64,000 nt of DNA from Isoetes taiwanensis (GCA_021234155.1 JAJEKV010000020.1:5936563-6000562); one strand, 5' to 3'; counted from the stretch's first letter, positions 34,273-47,010 are shown. A program made the numbers and translations. Notes: generated by a model not told the origin, from the sequence alone.

Positions 34273-35160
34273 ACAGCTCCAGACCCCATTCCATCAGTTC
34301 CTATTGCTTCATGTTTTCAATTGCAGCTTCTCAACCATGTCCCAAGTGCAACCGACTAAAACTCGACCCCCATAATGTAAACCCTTCAATAACCTAGCAA
34401 CACACATGGTTTACATTTCGGAGGCCATATTCTAGTCAGATTCGACCCGGATCTTGCACAATGTCATCACGTAGAGGGAGGGTGTTGATGCCAGAAGACG
34501 GACCCTTAAAACCTTCCGGAAGCAGTTCGCCCTAAAGGTCCTCTCCCGAAGGCCCCTGGCCACGGACGGGCAACTCTCCCACTCCAAAACTGTGAATTGA
34601 CTCTCCTAATGGACTCGAAACGTCGACTTTACCCTGGGGACCAAGTTTCGTGGGCAGAAGAACACACCTTCTCCAAGAAGCACCAAAGTAGCTCATGTCC
34701 AACATGTTCGCAGTCAATTAGCCTAGGAGGTGGTTGCAGAATACTGCCATGTAGAGGGTTCGTGTTTCTTTCGTTGCCAAAAATGACCATGTAACTTAGT
34801 CCCTGGGGTAATTTTGCCATTCCGGACGATACGGCGAAGTCGAATCTCCATTCCAGAGCCTTTGGCATGCCCCAACGACAAAACACTTGGTTTTCTATGC
34901 GGTCAACTCGCAGGATTTTTCTGAGCCCGCTCGAAGCAGATTACTTGAATGGCGGATTCAACGGGCCGGATAGGAAAATTGGGGGGGGGGGGGGAAGGGG
35001 GCATTGTCATTTGCCCTCCCAAAGGAGTTGACGGAGAAAGGCTGCCTCCACAACCTTTCTGAGGTCTATCTCCGGGGGTCTGGCCTCTCCCTTCTGGTGA
35101 GGAAGCCGCGCAAAGTCCTGGCCTGATTTGATTTGGGGAAGGGTGTCAGCGCTTTAACTT
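34273..35160 (-). repeat. Diverged 1.13-kb satellite unit with poly-G run
   Basis: Same landmark words in the same order as in the 47.5-56 kb array (for example GTTTACATTTCGGAGGCC, CTCTCCCGAAGGCC, GACCAAGTTTCGTGG, AACGACAAAACACTT), but more diverged. A run of 14 G at 34981-34994 interrupts it. Orientation is as in the right-hand array. Confidence 0.75.
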
Positions 35161-35403
35161 CTTCAAGATCCCTTTATTCTATCCCTTGCCAAACTCCTCT
35201 ACCAAAAATTTGAAAGGTTATCATATTTCTTGCATAAAGTCCTAGTCATCATATCCATGTCACCATCATCAAGCCATGTCACCCAAAATTGCCAACATCA
35301 CTTAATGAAAAGACCAAAGATGGACATCTTTTCATTTTTGGCCTAGTCAAAACCTGTCCTTGCTTACTTGGCATGCCATGTCACCACTTGGAGTGCCTAG
35401 GTG
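35161..35403. other. Lead-in to minisatellite
   Basis: No gene. Short words related to the minisatellite (TGGCATGCC, GCCTAGGTGG) begin near 35360. Confidence 0.4.
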
Positions 35404-36293
35404 GCATGCCTGAGTCACCTTGGCATGTTGGAGCCCGTGTGGCATGTTGGAGCCACCTTGGCATGTTTGAGCCTAGGTGGCATGTTGGAGTCTAGGTGGC
35501 GTGTTTTAGCCACCTTGGCATGTTGGAGCCTAGGTGGCATGTTTGAGACCACCTTGGCATGTCTGAGCCTAGGTGGCATGTTGGAGCCACCATGGCATGT
35601 TGGAGCCACCTTGGCATGTTTGAGCCTAGATGGCATGTTGGAGCCACCTTGGCATGTTTGAGCCACCTTGGCATGTTTGAGCCTAGGTGGCATGTTTGAG
35701 CCACCTTGTCATGTTGGAGCCCACATGGCATGTTGGAGCCTATGTGGCATGTTGGAGCCCGCGTGGCATGTTTGAGCCCTCTTGGCTTGTTTGCGCCACC
35801 TTGGCATGTTTGAGCCAAGGTGGCATGTTGGAGTCTAGGTGGCATGTTGTGAGCCACCTTAGCATGTTTGAGCCTAGGTGGCATGTTGGAGCCTAGGTGG
35901 CATGTTTGAGCCACCTTGCCACGTTTGAGCCACCTTGGCATGTTGGAGCCTAGGTGGCATGTTGGACCCCGCGTGGCATGTTTGAGCCACCTTGGCATGT
36001 TGAAGCCTAGGTGGCATGTTTGCCACCTTGGCATGTTGGAGCCCACATGGCATTATGGAGTCCACGTGGCATGTTTGAGCCACCTTGGCATATTGGAGCC
36101 TAGGTGGCATGTTGGAGCCTAGGTGGCATGTTTGAGCCCACCTTGGCATGTTTGAGCCGCCTGGTATGTTTGAGCCTAGGTGGCATGTTGGAGCCACCTT
36201 GGCATGTTGGAGCCCACGTGGCATTATGGAGTCCACATGGCATGTTTGACCCACCTTGGCATGTTGGAGCCTAGGTGGCATGTTGGAGCCTAT
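35404..36293 (+). repeat. 19-bp minisatellite array, left part
   Basis: About 47 units of 19 bp with consensus GAGCC(TAGGT or ACCTT)GGCATGTT(G/T). The two unit types often alternate. Long open frames on both strands encode only repeats such as HLGSNMPRWLKHA and are artefacts. The array is interrupted at 36293 by an inserted element and continues at 43147. Confidence 0.95.
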
Positions 36294-38224
36294 CACAAGG
36301 CCCCCAAAAAAGAACACGCATAAATAATCACCATGAAAACTAGTATAAGTGTGATTTTTCATACTGATAAATTGTAATCTCATAAAAAACTATATATTCT
36401 ACATGGTTTTGTAAATCATTACTAGTTTGCATCATATTTTTGATACTAATTCTATTTCTTATACTAGTTTCTTGAAATCATCACTAGTTGGGAGGTGTTT
36501 TTCTAGCGTGCATTTTTAATACTGTAATATAGGATGATTTCTAATGCTAATTGTCAATAACCTATATGGTTTTTGTAATATAGTTCTAATGCGCTAAACT
36601 TAGTTCAAAGATCGCATTTGATTTTGCAAATATGCTATGCTTTTGCTACTTGCTTATTCTATAGTCCATTTTGATCTGGTTTATATTGTTGCTTTTATTA
36701 TAAAGCCACTATTAATTTTCCATATTAACTAGTCATTCCAACTACTATACCTAATTCTTCAGGTGTTGCAATCTTCAAAAGCATTAGAATATCTTAATAG
36801 CCAGGAACTTCAGTTCACCATCTCTCTGTAGTATGTGGTATTGGGTGTCGATGAATGGTGATAAGTATGGATATGCCACATTATCTATAGTTTTGTCGAT
36901 GGATGAGAATAGACCCATAGTCGTTTCTTCGTCAAAAGATATTTGTTAGACTTTGCCATCTCAATTAACACTCTTAAGGTTGGTACGATTGACTAGATAG
37001 TCATTCTCCAACATTAAACTAGAAAGGATTATTGAAATTTTGACCAGCATACCTTGGGACTTAGCGGCCATGGTAAATTCAGATTTGACTGATTACAAGT
37101 GTTTTAATCACCTAGAGGTCTACGTGGCTCATAAATATGGGTGATCATGCCATTGAATAATGTTTTAGAAAATGTTTGTTGAAGGATGCATTATCTTTTC
37201 TTTCATTCACATCTTTCTCTCTAGCCATAGATCAGTTTGAGTAGGAAGTTATACAATACAAGTTCAATGTCGTAAACAACTTGAGTGAACTTATGGTCCA
37301 CTAGATTGGGTGCTATTTGTAGGGCATTGTTACATTTTGACAAATAAAATACATTTATTAATTAATTGATATATATTTTGTAGGGAATGACATGTGCTAT
37401 CTTTAGCATGTAGTGCACAACTACGTATAGCCATCTATAACAATTGAAGGAATTAAAAAAAGGGTTCTCAAGAATGCGTTCTAGAGCTCGAACATTCTAA
37501 AACATTGTACTTTGGGTTTTTGCAAAGTTTAAAAAAAAAATCTATCTTTAGATTGAGGTGCTTATCCATGAGCATGGGAGCACTTGTTGAAGTATGCTTT
37601 TACTGTAATATTTACAATTTGTAACTTAATTAGCAGAAACAAATGAATGCCAATAAATGCTTTGGCTACTTCCGGGTGGGCTTGGGATACTTTAGGTATG
37701 TTAAATATGCTAGCCCCTTGACGATCATCTTTAATAAACAAAAGTCATTAGATTTTCTATATTATTTAATAGTCGAATTCCAGCCTCTTTGGTAGAACCT
37801 TCAGCGCCATCAGATCCAACATGGGCATCATACCTTGTCACTGGTTCTAGAAGGTTCAGATAAACCAGTCTTCCTGCACTGGATCAACTTAGTTTGGTTG
37901 CTTAATCTGATGATATGAACTAGTGAATCCAAAAAAAGCAAAAAATGCTGCCAGTAAATCCAAGGACTGCTTAGAAAAACATTGGGAAGAATTTAGGAGT
38001 TTGCATGTCTGAATTATGTGGTGGGTGGAAGATGGTGCTCTTATGCGTGGGTGAGGCAAATATGCATCAGCACATTGAGGAGCGAACATTTGCAATAGTG
38101 GTAAGTATTTAGTAGACTAAAGCACCTGATGAGAGTATTGTGGCAGATCCGAATTGACTTGTACAGAAATGTCGGATTTTTGGATGCCATTTGGCAACAA
38201 ACCTATGGCCAATTTAATTCTGAC

Positions 38225-38257
<33 letters not shown>

Positions 38258-39032
38258 GGGGGAGGAGGGCAAGTTGCCTTCAGAATCTGAGCCACAATAA
38301 TCTATTACGTCTCTATTGGAATACGCACCTCTACAAAATCCAGCAATTTGAGTTCTCTATACTAAGTAGGAGACTGCAAAAAGTGTGACGACATCAGAGT
38401 GACTTTTTTATGCCCATGCATGTTTGATATATCCCTGTGAGAGGTGCTTCAATAGTTATGTTAAATTCCTTTTATAAATTACAAGTTATAATAATGTAGT
38501 CGTGTGCTTGCAGGTTTGAATTGTGTGCCATCCAAGTAATGTCTGGGAGGTGTGTTGCAGCTTACTATGCCCTTGTGGGAGCGGTCCATAGTTGGCACAA
38601 AGAAGAAAGAGGAGAGAGAAACTAATGTTGTAACTGGGAAAACATGTAATGCGAAATTGGCTAGCCAAATGTTTAGTGTAGGGAAGTTCCATGTGGTAGC
38701 ACCATATTAAAAAAGTACAACATTAAAAATTGTAACTTGAGCTGTTGAAGAAGTTGTTGCTCTTTATTTCTCCAGTTCCAAATTCTCATGGTTCATTTGA
38801 ACCTTATCAATCAAACATCTCTACATAGGTGATGTTTCAAATGAAAAACAGTGGGATCTGGGCTAAAAAAAACTATCAATTCATTCGCCAAATCCAGTTT
38901 TATTTTTCACAAATCTACTAATTGATACATTGGGGTACAACAATTGATTTATTTTGTGCCTCCCCTCTGAGATTGTTTTCAATCTTTCTAAAATCTAGTA
39001 ATGGATGAAGCTCCACTTTTCGGAACTAATAT

Positions 39033-39410
39033 GTAGCATAATAACAGGGGGTTTTCTTTGTGTTTTTGTACGCTTTTCACTAAGGTTTTCCTATGATTTC
39101 GTGATGTATTCAAATGGATGTACTAATGCGTACATCTAGAGTGCATCATTTCTGAGCCATTGATTTTAGCCTTTTTTTTTTCCAATGGTCAACAACCAAT
39201 GGCTCACAACAAAAGCCCTTTTTTTTGTGCGTGTGGTGCATAATGGTCAACAACCAATGGCTCACAACAAAAGCTCTTTTTTTTGTGTGTGTGGTGCATA
39301 ATGGTCAACAACCAATGGCTCACAACAAAAGCCCTCTTTTGTGTGTGTGGTGCATAATGGGCACATGAAGGGCGCATGTAGTGCGGTTTTCCAGGCAACA
39401 CATTTCTTAT
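39033..39410 (+). repeat. Dispersed MITE-like repeat, family A (copy 4)
   Basis: Starts TAGCATAATAACAGGGGG and follows the copy at 26540 through TACGCTTTT, CCTATGATTTCGTG, TACATCTAGAGTGCA and AGCCATTGATTTTAG. Its tail holds three ~59-bp tandem units with CAATGGTCAACAACCAATGG and AAAGCCC followed by a T-run. Confidence 0.65.
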
Positions 39411-41753
39411 CATAACTTTTGATCCGAGCTCGTTTTGAGATGATTTTTATTGCGTTGGAAAGCTCTCTCCGAGATCTTTTGATAGTGTATGTTATGGATA
39501 TGTTTGGTTAAGTTATCTATGCTAAAACAGCAATTTTCCGGCCGGGTTTGGTAGGCTTTTACATCCTACCGGTGATTATCTACAGGATTGCGCTATTGGA
39601 TATTGTTTTATGGCTCATTCAATGAAGCCCGCAAAAAAATTACCATGCATTTTAGATTTTGAGGCTTCTAGATCCTTGTGCTAACAAGCAGAAAAGTTTC
39701 CCACTTTGGTTTCTCACCACAAGAATCCATTGAGGCCAAAGGTTGCTGTTAAATTCCAGTTGAAAAATGTTTGTGTATGGGTGTTGCAAACTTTATGAGT
39801 TTCAGAATAATGGGATCAATCTGCTCTATCTTTATGGTAACTTTTACTTATGTTCTATTTGTTTTATTGTGATGAAATTCAAAAGTTACAGGTGATGAAA
39901 GCCTCAAATGAATTCTAGTTTTTTTCTGGTTTGAATTCTAAAATTTTTGTCTCACCAGGGGGGGGAGGGGGGCTGTGATGTCCTTAAGGCCCCGAAGGGG
40001 CCAAAATTTTTTTTTTGCCCCAAGAGAAAAAGTAAAGGCAATTTGACAATTTCAAAAACTGCAGGAGCATTGTTGGGAAATACTCCATTAGAGTTCTCCA
40101 ATCATTCTTCCACACAGGTTTAAATTTTGGAATTCAAAAAAGTGATGGCCGTTGATTTTTTCTTTGGTTTTTTTTTTGCCGTACATTTGTGGACGACAGA
40201 AGCAGGCCCCTTCAAATTCGTGCAACTGCGTGGAGATGTGCGGATCTGCACATGGGTTTCCAGATTTGTTGGAGCCGGATGGCAAACTATATCTTCCAAT
40301 TCCTGTTTTGGATTTGCTAGTCTGTGCTGCGGCTTGCAAATCAGTGCCATCATGGGCCGGATGATCTTTGTAAACGCTTCCCCTTTCTGGTTGTAAACAC
40401 TTCCTCTGTTCAGGCTTAGAATATGCAGATTAAACGGTACCCAGCTGCCGAATGCCGCTTTGAATCGTTGCAACAACTCTTAAATGAAGGCCTTGGCTAT
40501 AGCTATGGCATCATGACTGACCGAAAAGCCTTTTCCAGGCCCTAGAGAGCAAGCAATGGATGGGATATTTAGATTTTTGATGGTTTCAAAGATGGCTCCT
40601 TCTTGCTATGGACGCATGGGCCTGCCTCCATTCAGCAAAAAGCATGCCTCTGTTATGCAAAAATGGAGAACATGTTTTTATTTGAGCGATTTTTAGAGGG
40701 TTGCGTATTTGTGGTTGGAGGCCAGCAGAAGGATGGAGCCAAAGACATTTCTTTAATTGACATTACAGGTCTCCGGCTCCGGCTCCTGAGTCTCTGCGTC
40801 TCTCCCCATCGTGAATCTGGATCGTGCATGTAAGCCCTGTGCTGGCTGGAGCATGGAGCTCCTTCTGATTTGGATTTGGATTTTGCCACGTGTGCAGTGT
40901 GCAGTAATATCCAAAGGATGAGCGATTTTTTAATTTTTGTTTTCCAAACCCATTAGAGTTCAAGACCCCATTAGAGTTTGACCCCATAAATATAAAGGGC
41001 TTTTTTTTTTTAATTTTTCTTTTAATTCCTCACTTGATAACGCCCCAAACCCTATTTCCCTCCATTTTTCTAATGCGGGAAATGGCAGTGTGTTGAGAGC
41101 TCCCATTTGGTTTTTTCACGGATGCAGCCATGTTCCACTTAGCAGCGTCCATATGACCTAAAGGATGCCGATCCATAACATAGGGCAGGAAACATGCTTC
41201 TTTGAGAACAAGCATAGGCATGGCAGTTTACCTGAGGCTCTTCACAAAATATAGGCATCCGACCAGCGTATTTTAGCTCTTGCTCTATGCTTGGTTGCTT
41301 TCTTATTTCTTTGATTTTTTTGTTTTTGGAGCTCTTGTTTTGTTGCATTAGATTTCAAGCATGAGTTGTGTTACGGATCAATTTCTTATCTTATATTTTG
41401 TGCTCGGTGTTGTTGGGGAAGAGGATCCCTGCGCAGTTCCGCGGTACCGTCTATGCAACCCGAAACTGGATTAGGAAGAGGTTAGTTGCTTGGTTATTGG
41501 TGTTTTGATTTCTTTGTTGGAAACGCAAAGTGGTGAGCGTGATTGAAGCGGGATGCAATAGTTTCAATTCGAAACTCTGTCCACGGTGATGGTTATGCAG
41601 GCAGGGCTTTAGGCTGGAAAATTAAAACCCCACCGTGATCTATGCTTATTTTGCTTATTTTGGAGGAAGTATGTATTTCGATTTCAACATCTCAAGATCC
41701 TATCTTGACCGGTAAAAGATCTTTTATTGGGTGCACGTGAAGTTCAAAGATTG

Positions 41754-42312
41754 GTTTGAGCTTATTTTTGTTAAAAGCATTGTACAAAGGTTAGATCCTA
41801 GTTGATGTTTGGCATGATTGCATGGCTATTCCTTAGTGCTTATCTGTTTCCATTTGTTAGAGCAGACTACATTTGACTCGGAAGATATTTTTATTATCTT
41901 CAACGGTTTATTCATCTAGTTTATTCATCTTACGTATGATCCGAACTGTCTTTTTCGGGGTTATTTATGGGGTTAACAGGGGCCAAATGGCTTTCTTGCA
42001 TATTACACTAGGTAATGCTTTCTTGACTGGTACGTAGTTGCAGCATTGATTTGAGCTTATTTTTGTTAAAAGCATTGTACAAAGGTTAGATCCTAGTTGA
42101 TGTTTGGCATGATTGCATGGCTATTCCTTAGTGCTTATCTATTTCCATTTGTTAGAGCAGACCACATTTGACTCTGGAAGATATTTTTATTATCTTCAAC
42201 AGTTTATTCATCTAGTTTATTCATCTTCTGTATGATCCGAACCTGTCTTTTTTCAGGGTTATTACTGGGGTTAACAGGGCCAAATGGCTTTCTTGCATAT
42301 TACACTAGGTAA
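41754..42312 (+). repeat. 296-bp direct tandem duplication
   Basis: 41754-42049 and 42050-42312 share the block that begins TTGAGCTTATTTTTGTTAAA and ends CACTAGGTAATGC. Copies differ by a few substitutions and one-base indels. No coding frame spans it. Confidence 0.9.
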
Positions 42313-43146
42313 TGCTCCTTTCTTTCCATGCTTTTAAGCAATCTGGCTTCTAAATTGCTCATTCCGTTTAGGAATGATTATGCTTCTAAAGAAATTTGGC
42401 TTCTAAATTGGTCATTCCTTTTAGGTGTCTGGCTCTTTAGAAACAGACCACATGATTATATCTGATCTAATTGTATTGTGAAACACATGGTAAGATTGTG
42501 GGTTCAACTCCCACATGTTCACCTTCCCATTATAGTCACAAAATTCCCTAAATCCTCTACTGCATTGTCATACAACACTATTAAATATCATACGCTCAAA
42601 ATTAGGTTGTAAAATTATACTGGTAAACTATTTGATAATATTGCAGTGGTTAACCATTTGGTATCATGCAAAAAAAAATCATACTAGCAAATCTAAACCA
42701 ACTATACTTATCATATGTCGTTGTTACAATTATTTACTATAAATTCATACTAGCAAACCTAAACCAGTTACATTTATCGTATGTTGTTACGTTTAATCAC
42801 TATAAATCATTGTAACATAGACACTTAAAATTATCATGTGTATATGCTAAGGAAGATAGATGGGATTGATAATCATTCTATTAAACTAGACATATTAAGC
42901 AATAATGCACATCATATATTTTAAGTTGTTATAAAGACTGACTATAACTATCATGTTCTACTACCATATAAAAAAACAATGATCTTTTATCACGTCATGG
43001 AATTGTATTGATGAACTATAATGTATAACCAGATATGGTTTGTAAACTTTTTGGCCCACATATCGGTAATGATTTTAAGATTTGGTTTTCACTAATAAAT
43101 CATTTCAAAAAAATCATACTGATTCAATTTTGGGGGCCTTGTGTAT

Positions 43147-43352
43147 GTGGCATGTTGGAGCCCGCGTGGCATGTTTTCGAGCCATCTTGGCTTGTTTGCG
43201 CCACCTTGGCATGTTTGAGCCAAGGTGGCATGTTGGCCTTGGCATGTTGGAGCCTACGAGGCATGTTGTGAGCCACCTTAGCATGTTTGAGCCTAGGTGG
43301 CATGTTGGAGCCTAGGTGGCATGTTTGAGCCACCTTGCCATGTTTGAGCCAC
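43147..43352 (+). repeat. 19-bp minisatellite array, right part
   Basis: Continuation of the 35.4-36.3 kb array after the inserted element: about ten units, several damaged, ending in GAGCCACGTGGCC near 43356. Confidence 0.92.
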
Positions 43353-44722
43353 GTGGCCTTGATATTCTTGTAGTATAGTTACTATAAACTTTTCTCCATT
43401 TGGCTTAGCTGCCACTTTACATTTTACTCTCCACATTACTCTATAAATTTTATTTGTGATCTGAGACCGGTTGGATATCCTTCCACGTATGGCCTTACCA
43501 ATGGGGAGCCTTTGAAACTAAGGATGGTTAGTATCCTCGTGTAGTTGAGAAGTTCTTTGTGCATGTTTGGTGTCTCTGTGCCATGAACTATGTGGTGCCT
43601 TAGCTTGTGTGTCATCCTTTGGTTTGTGGTCTGATCTTATTTTCTTTTATTGTTGTTTTAAGGAATTGGTACTGACTTCTTTGATTGGCACAGTTGTCGT
43701 TTCTCTCTCTCTATGGGCATGATTGCCATTTGCTATTGTTTCTCAATTCTATAAGTTATTGTTTATTTGACGCCAGTCAGATGTCCTTCCCCGTTCGAAC
43801 CATCAATTGGTATTGTGTCGACGGATGTCCTTCCCCGGCTGGTGCTCTATTATTGTGAGATGTCATATTGGAAGTCTCACGTCGCCTGGGCTTGTGAGAG
43901 GTGGGCCTCTTCTTGTCGGGGTGTAGTGTCCTTTTTGTCCAAGTTGTGTCCTCTTTGTCCAAGTCATCTACACAAGAATGATACGATTCTGTGGATAGAA
44001 TATCCATAGAATTGCCATTCTTGGGTAGGGGGCATTGGACTATTTATATACATGCCCCTGTCTATGCGCCTTATCGGCGTTACATTGCAAATAAAAAATT
44101 TTCTTTTCTTTACACAAAATGTCCCACCTCTTCCCCCTTTCTATCTTGACAACATCGTGTTGTCCTGTCTTGCCACGTATTGACTACTTCCCATGCAGGC
44201 TGAACATTCCTGCATGGACTATTGGTTTCTCTAACTTGGATTCTTGCAGGTTGTGGAGGAATACTAGTTGGGTATTCTTAAGGAGGGTCGTTGTTCTTAC
44301 CGTTGATCACTTTTCCCAAGGATTGGGTCGAGCACTCTCGACGCGGTCATTAAGCAGTTGTTTCGGGCTGTTGGGATCGTGAAGGACCTTTCTTCTGTTA
44401 TCATTATTGCGGAGGAATCTTAGCTGGATCCTGCATTAAGGGGGTCATTGTTCTTGCCATTGATCAATTTTCCCAAGGATTGGGGTCAAGCACTCTAGAC
44501 ACAGTCAATATTGTTAGGGTCGTGAAGGACATTTTTAGGGTTCTACTATCATTATACATAAGCTGTGTATATTCAATTATCCATATAGCCCCCATATTGG
44601 GGGCCCATGTACTTTATCTTGTTTGCAATGAAACACGCATCTTCAAGGTTCTTCTTCTTCGGGGTGTAGTGTCCTCTTTGTCCAAGTTGTGTCCTCTTTG
44701 TCCAAATCATCTACGCAAGAAT
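43353..44722. repeat. Degenerate LTR-like sequence with internal duplications
   Basis: A ~60-bp block (GGGTGTAGTGTCC then TTTGTCCAAGTTGTGTCC) occurs near 43918 and 44662. A ~100-bp block occurs at 44251-44352 and 44405-44512. A GTCATATTGGAAGTCTCAC word resembles plant LTR ends. No gag or pol frames. Probably remains of LTR elements. Confidence 0.35.
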
Positions 44723-45083
44723 TCTAGTACTCTTCATAGAAAAGATATTAAGGCAACGTGTACCAAACAAACTACTATGTATGTTTATGTATAGTAAAAT
44801 TTTGGCAAAAAAATACCTACTTATAGTGCAAAGAAAGCTATTGTGATTGAAGTAGATATATTATAGCTTAATACAAATACTCATCGAATCTCAAACTAAG
44901 ATTATAAACTTATATTTTTCTTGAACTCTCTAGAAGTTCAACCTTTTATTTTAAAAGCGGTGAAGCAAACTATGTTCATCAAACAAAAGCACATAATTGG
45001 ATTAGCCTTGTATATGTCCAAAAAGAACGTCAACTCCAAATCCTTTTTACAAAAGTTCAGTTAATACCCAGCAACGCTGGGCA
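44723..45083 (+). repeat. Dispersed repeat pair, copy 1
   Basis: Starts CTAGTACTCTTCATAGAAAAG, runs through GTGAAGCAAACTATGTTCATC, and is followed by a CCCAGCAACGCTGGG stem-loop. The same sequence in the same orientation is at 57490-57790, with that stem-loop on the other side. The two copies flank the 45.3-56.4 kb CACTA element. Confidence 0.7.
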
Positions 45084-45310
45084 CTTTTCTCGTGATATAA
45101 TAAACTTTACAGAAGATGCATGAGATACATTATGCAAATTCGTTGTATATATTTCTCTTTCATACAGGCTCTAGCATTTGCATCACACGCCTAGAACTTT
45201 TATAGAAGTCAAATCCAATTCTTTACTTGTTCTACAATTCATTGTCTTCAATCACAATCTTGATCATTTTCTATTTTACTCTCCAAAGCTCTTGCAATGC
45301 AAGAGATCAT

Positions 45311-45552
45311 CACAACAAGAAAAGGGTCATTTAGCGACGTCTATAGCGACGTCTGAGCGACGTCTATGCGACGTCTGACGGCGTCGCACAGACGTCGTTG
45401 CAGACACGTCGCATGCGACGTGCGTCGCATGCGACGTCGGCAGGCGTCGCTCAGACGTCGCGCAGACGTGACTCAGACGTGACTCAGACGCCTTTCGGAC
45501 GTCGAGATCGCGGGACGGACGTCGCGTCGCGGCGTCAAAAAAAAAAAAAAAA

Positions 45553-45584
<32 letters not shown>

Positions 45585-45590
45585 GGAAAG
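45311..45590 (+). repeat. CACTA left subterminal repeats and poly-A
   Basis: About 25 GCGACGTC/CAGACGTC words within 230 bp, in both orientations, then A-runs of about 20 and 23 bases (45538-45586). These are typical binding arrays for a CACTA transposase and a likely target of dense CG methylation. Confidence 0.8.
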
Positions 45591-46279
45591 AATTTTAATA
45601 GTTAGTTACAATATCATATACAAGAGGCAAGAGGCGAGTAGTGGCTATCTTTACGTGTTCCCTGTTAGGGGAAAACCCGTATAGCCAATTCTATAACAAT
45701 ACGACCAATATTAGACAATGACATTGAAAGTTAACGTGAACTAAGAGTTTATAGCACTTACGAATCTATGTAAAAAGCCTTTTCGGCCGCCGTAACCCAA
45801 GTGAGGCGAATTCGTTTGTTTGAAGTTGCCTTGGCGGTCCAGTGAGGCGAGATGTTTTTCTTGGAATCTTTTGCACGTTCGAAAGTGATCCGATTGCAAG
45901 GAATACAACATGACAAGTTAAATGTCTTATTTCGAATTGAGCGAATGGCAACAAATAACAAATACCTTGATATCTTCCTTATGGATGATTAAGTGGTTTA
46001 GGGACCTTTGACCAATCGCCTCCCAATTTTTTGGCATTCGACTTCAATTTTGCAATCACTCTTTGCCTTTTCTATAAATCGATAGATTAACACAAAACAA
46101 AAGAATAAAAATAAGACTATGACTAGGTCATGTACCTTCTTTTTCGAAGCAGCTCCCCATCATCGAAATGAGCCCCTTCCAAATCTGGATTAGTAGGATT
46201 AAAAGCTAGAGTTGGCTAACATACGCTTTAGGGTTATAAGCTAGATTTGGCCACCTCTACCTAAGAATTACAAGAAAAG
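45591..46279. other. CACTA interior, no recognised gene
   Basis: A minus-strand frame at 45961-45758 (RIRLTWVTAAEKAFYIDS) is protein-like but unrecognised; it might be an old transposase or host fragment. Confidence 0.25.
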
Positions 46280-46566
46280 TCGACTTGGACCCGAACACTG
46301 GTCATCTCCACTCGTAGTGGAGCCTACCGCGTGCCCTTGAACAAGCCACTACAATTTTATTTTAAGCCTAAAAATAACAAGTGGTCGTGGACTTGAACCC
46401 GGCACGTGGCCCTCTCCACTCTAGGTGGAGCCCGCCGTGCCCTTGAACAAGCCACTCCTTAACCTAGGAAAAAATATATGATCGTAGTGAAGTGGACTTG
46501 AACCGGGTACATGGTCCTCCCCACTCTAGGTGGAGCCGACCCGTGCCCTTGAACAAGCCACTCCAT
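46280..46566 (-). repeat. Three ~106-bp repeats with hairpin core and B-box-like word
   Basis: On the minus strand each unit has GTGGCTTGTTCAAGGGCACG, a CTCCAC/GTGGAG hairpin and a GGGTTCAAGTCCACG-like word resembling a tRNA B box. Units lie at about 46283, 46391 and 46496. The outer AGTGG/CCACT can pair, but the T-stem does not, so these are tRNA-like at best (perhaps SINE-derived) and not functional tRNA genes. Confidence 0.5.
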
Positions 46567-46669
46567 CAATTTTTTTTAACCTGCTTAAAATTATAAAAAT
46601 AAAATGCAAGCGCGATCAACTTACCAAAAGAAGGACGTGTGTAACAAGATCCTGACGGGTCCAAATCGA

Positions 46670-47010
46670 AATAAAAAGCAACAAAGAGTTAGAAGAATAA
46701 GAACAACGGAAAAAAAAGATCGAAGAAGAAACAAAAAAAAATAAAGAAGATGAAGAAATAGTAAAACAAGAAAGAAAAAAAATGAATGAATCAAAGAAGA
46801 AGAGAAGGGGAAAGAGGAGAAAAAAGAAATTAGGGGAAGAAAGAGAAGAATGGAAGAAATAAGAGAATGAAATGGAAGAAGATAGAAGAATGGAAGAATG
46901 GAAGAGTGAAATAAGGGAAGAATCGAAGAAAGAAATGAGGAAAGAAGGAAAAAGAAGAAGAATGAAGAAACAAGAAGAAGAAAAAGAAGGAAAGAGATAG
47001 AAAAAAAAAT
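46670..47010 (+). repeat. Polypurine tract
   Basis: About 340 bp almost entirely A and G on the plus strand, mostly GAAGAA/AAGAAA words with few pyrimidines. It has no coding sense and is within the CACTA element. Confidence 0.9.

Larger units (their letters stand above)
36294..43143. mobile_element. 6,850-bp non-autonomous DNA transposon, CACTA-like
   Basis: Perfect 16-bp terminal inverted repeats, CACAAGGCCCCCAAAA at 36294 and its complement ending at 43143, flanked on both sides by TAT (36291-36293 and 43144-43146). Removing the element and one TAT restores a GAGCC-TAT-GTGGCATG minisatellite unit that exists elsewhere in the array. A 3-bp TSD and a CAC start fit CACTA/En-Spm. No transposase frame was recognised inside. 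The interior is AT-rich, with a 29-base T-run (38229-38257), repeat family A at 39033, and a 296-bp duplication at 41754-42312. Confidence 0.82.

Noticed and set aside
35404-36293. CRISPR-like array
   Set aside because: Contiguous 19-bp units without unique spacers in a plant genome; an ordinary minisatellite.
35401-36383. Long open frames on both strands (up to 184 codons)
   Set aside because: They are read-through of a 19-bp tandem repeat and encode only repeated short peptides.
46280-46566. Three functional tRNA genes
   Set aside because: A B-box-like word is present, but the T-stem and cloverleaf do not form.
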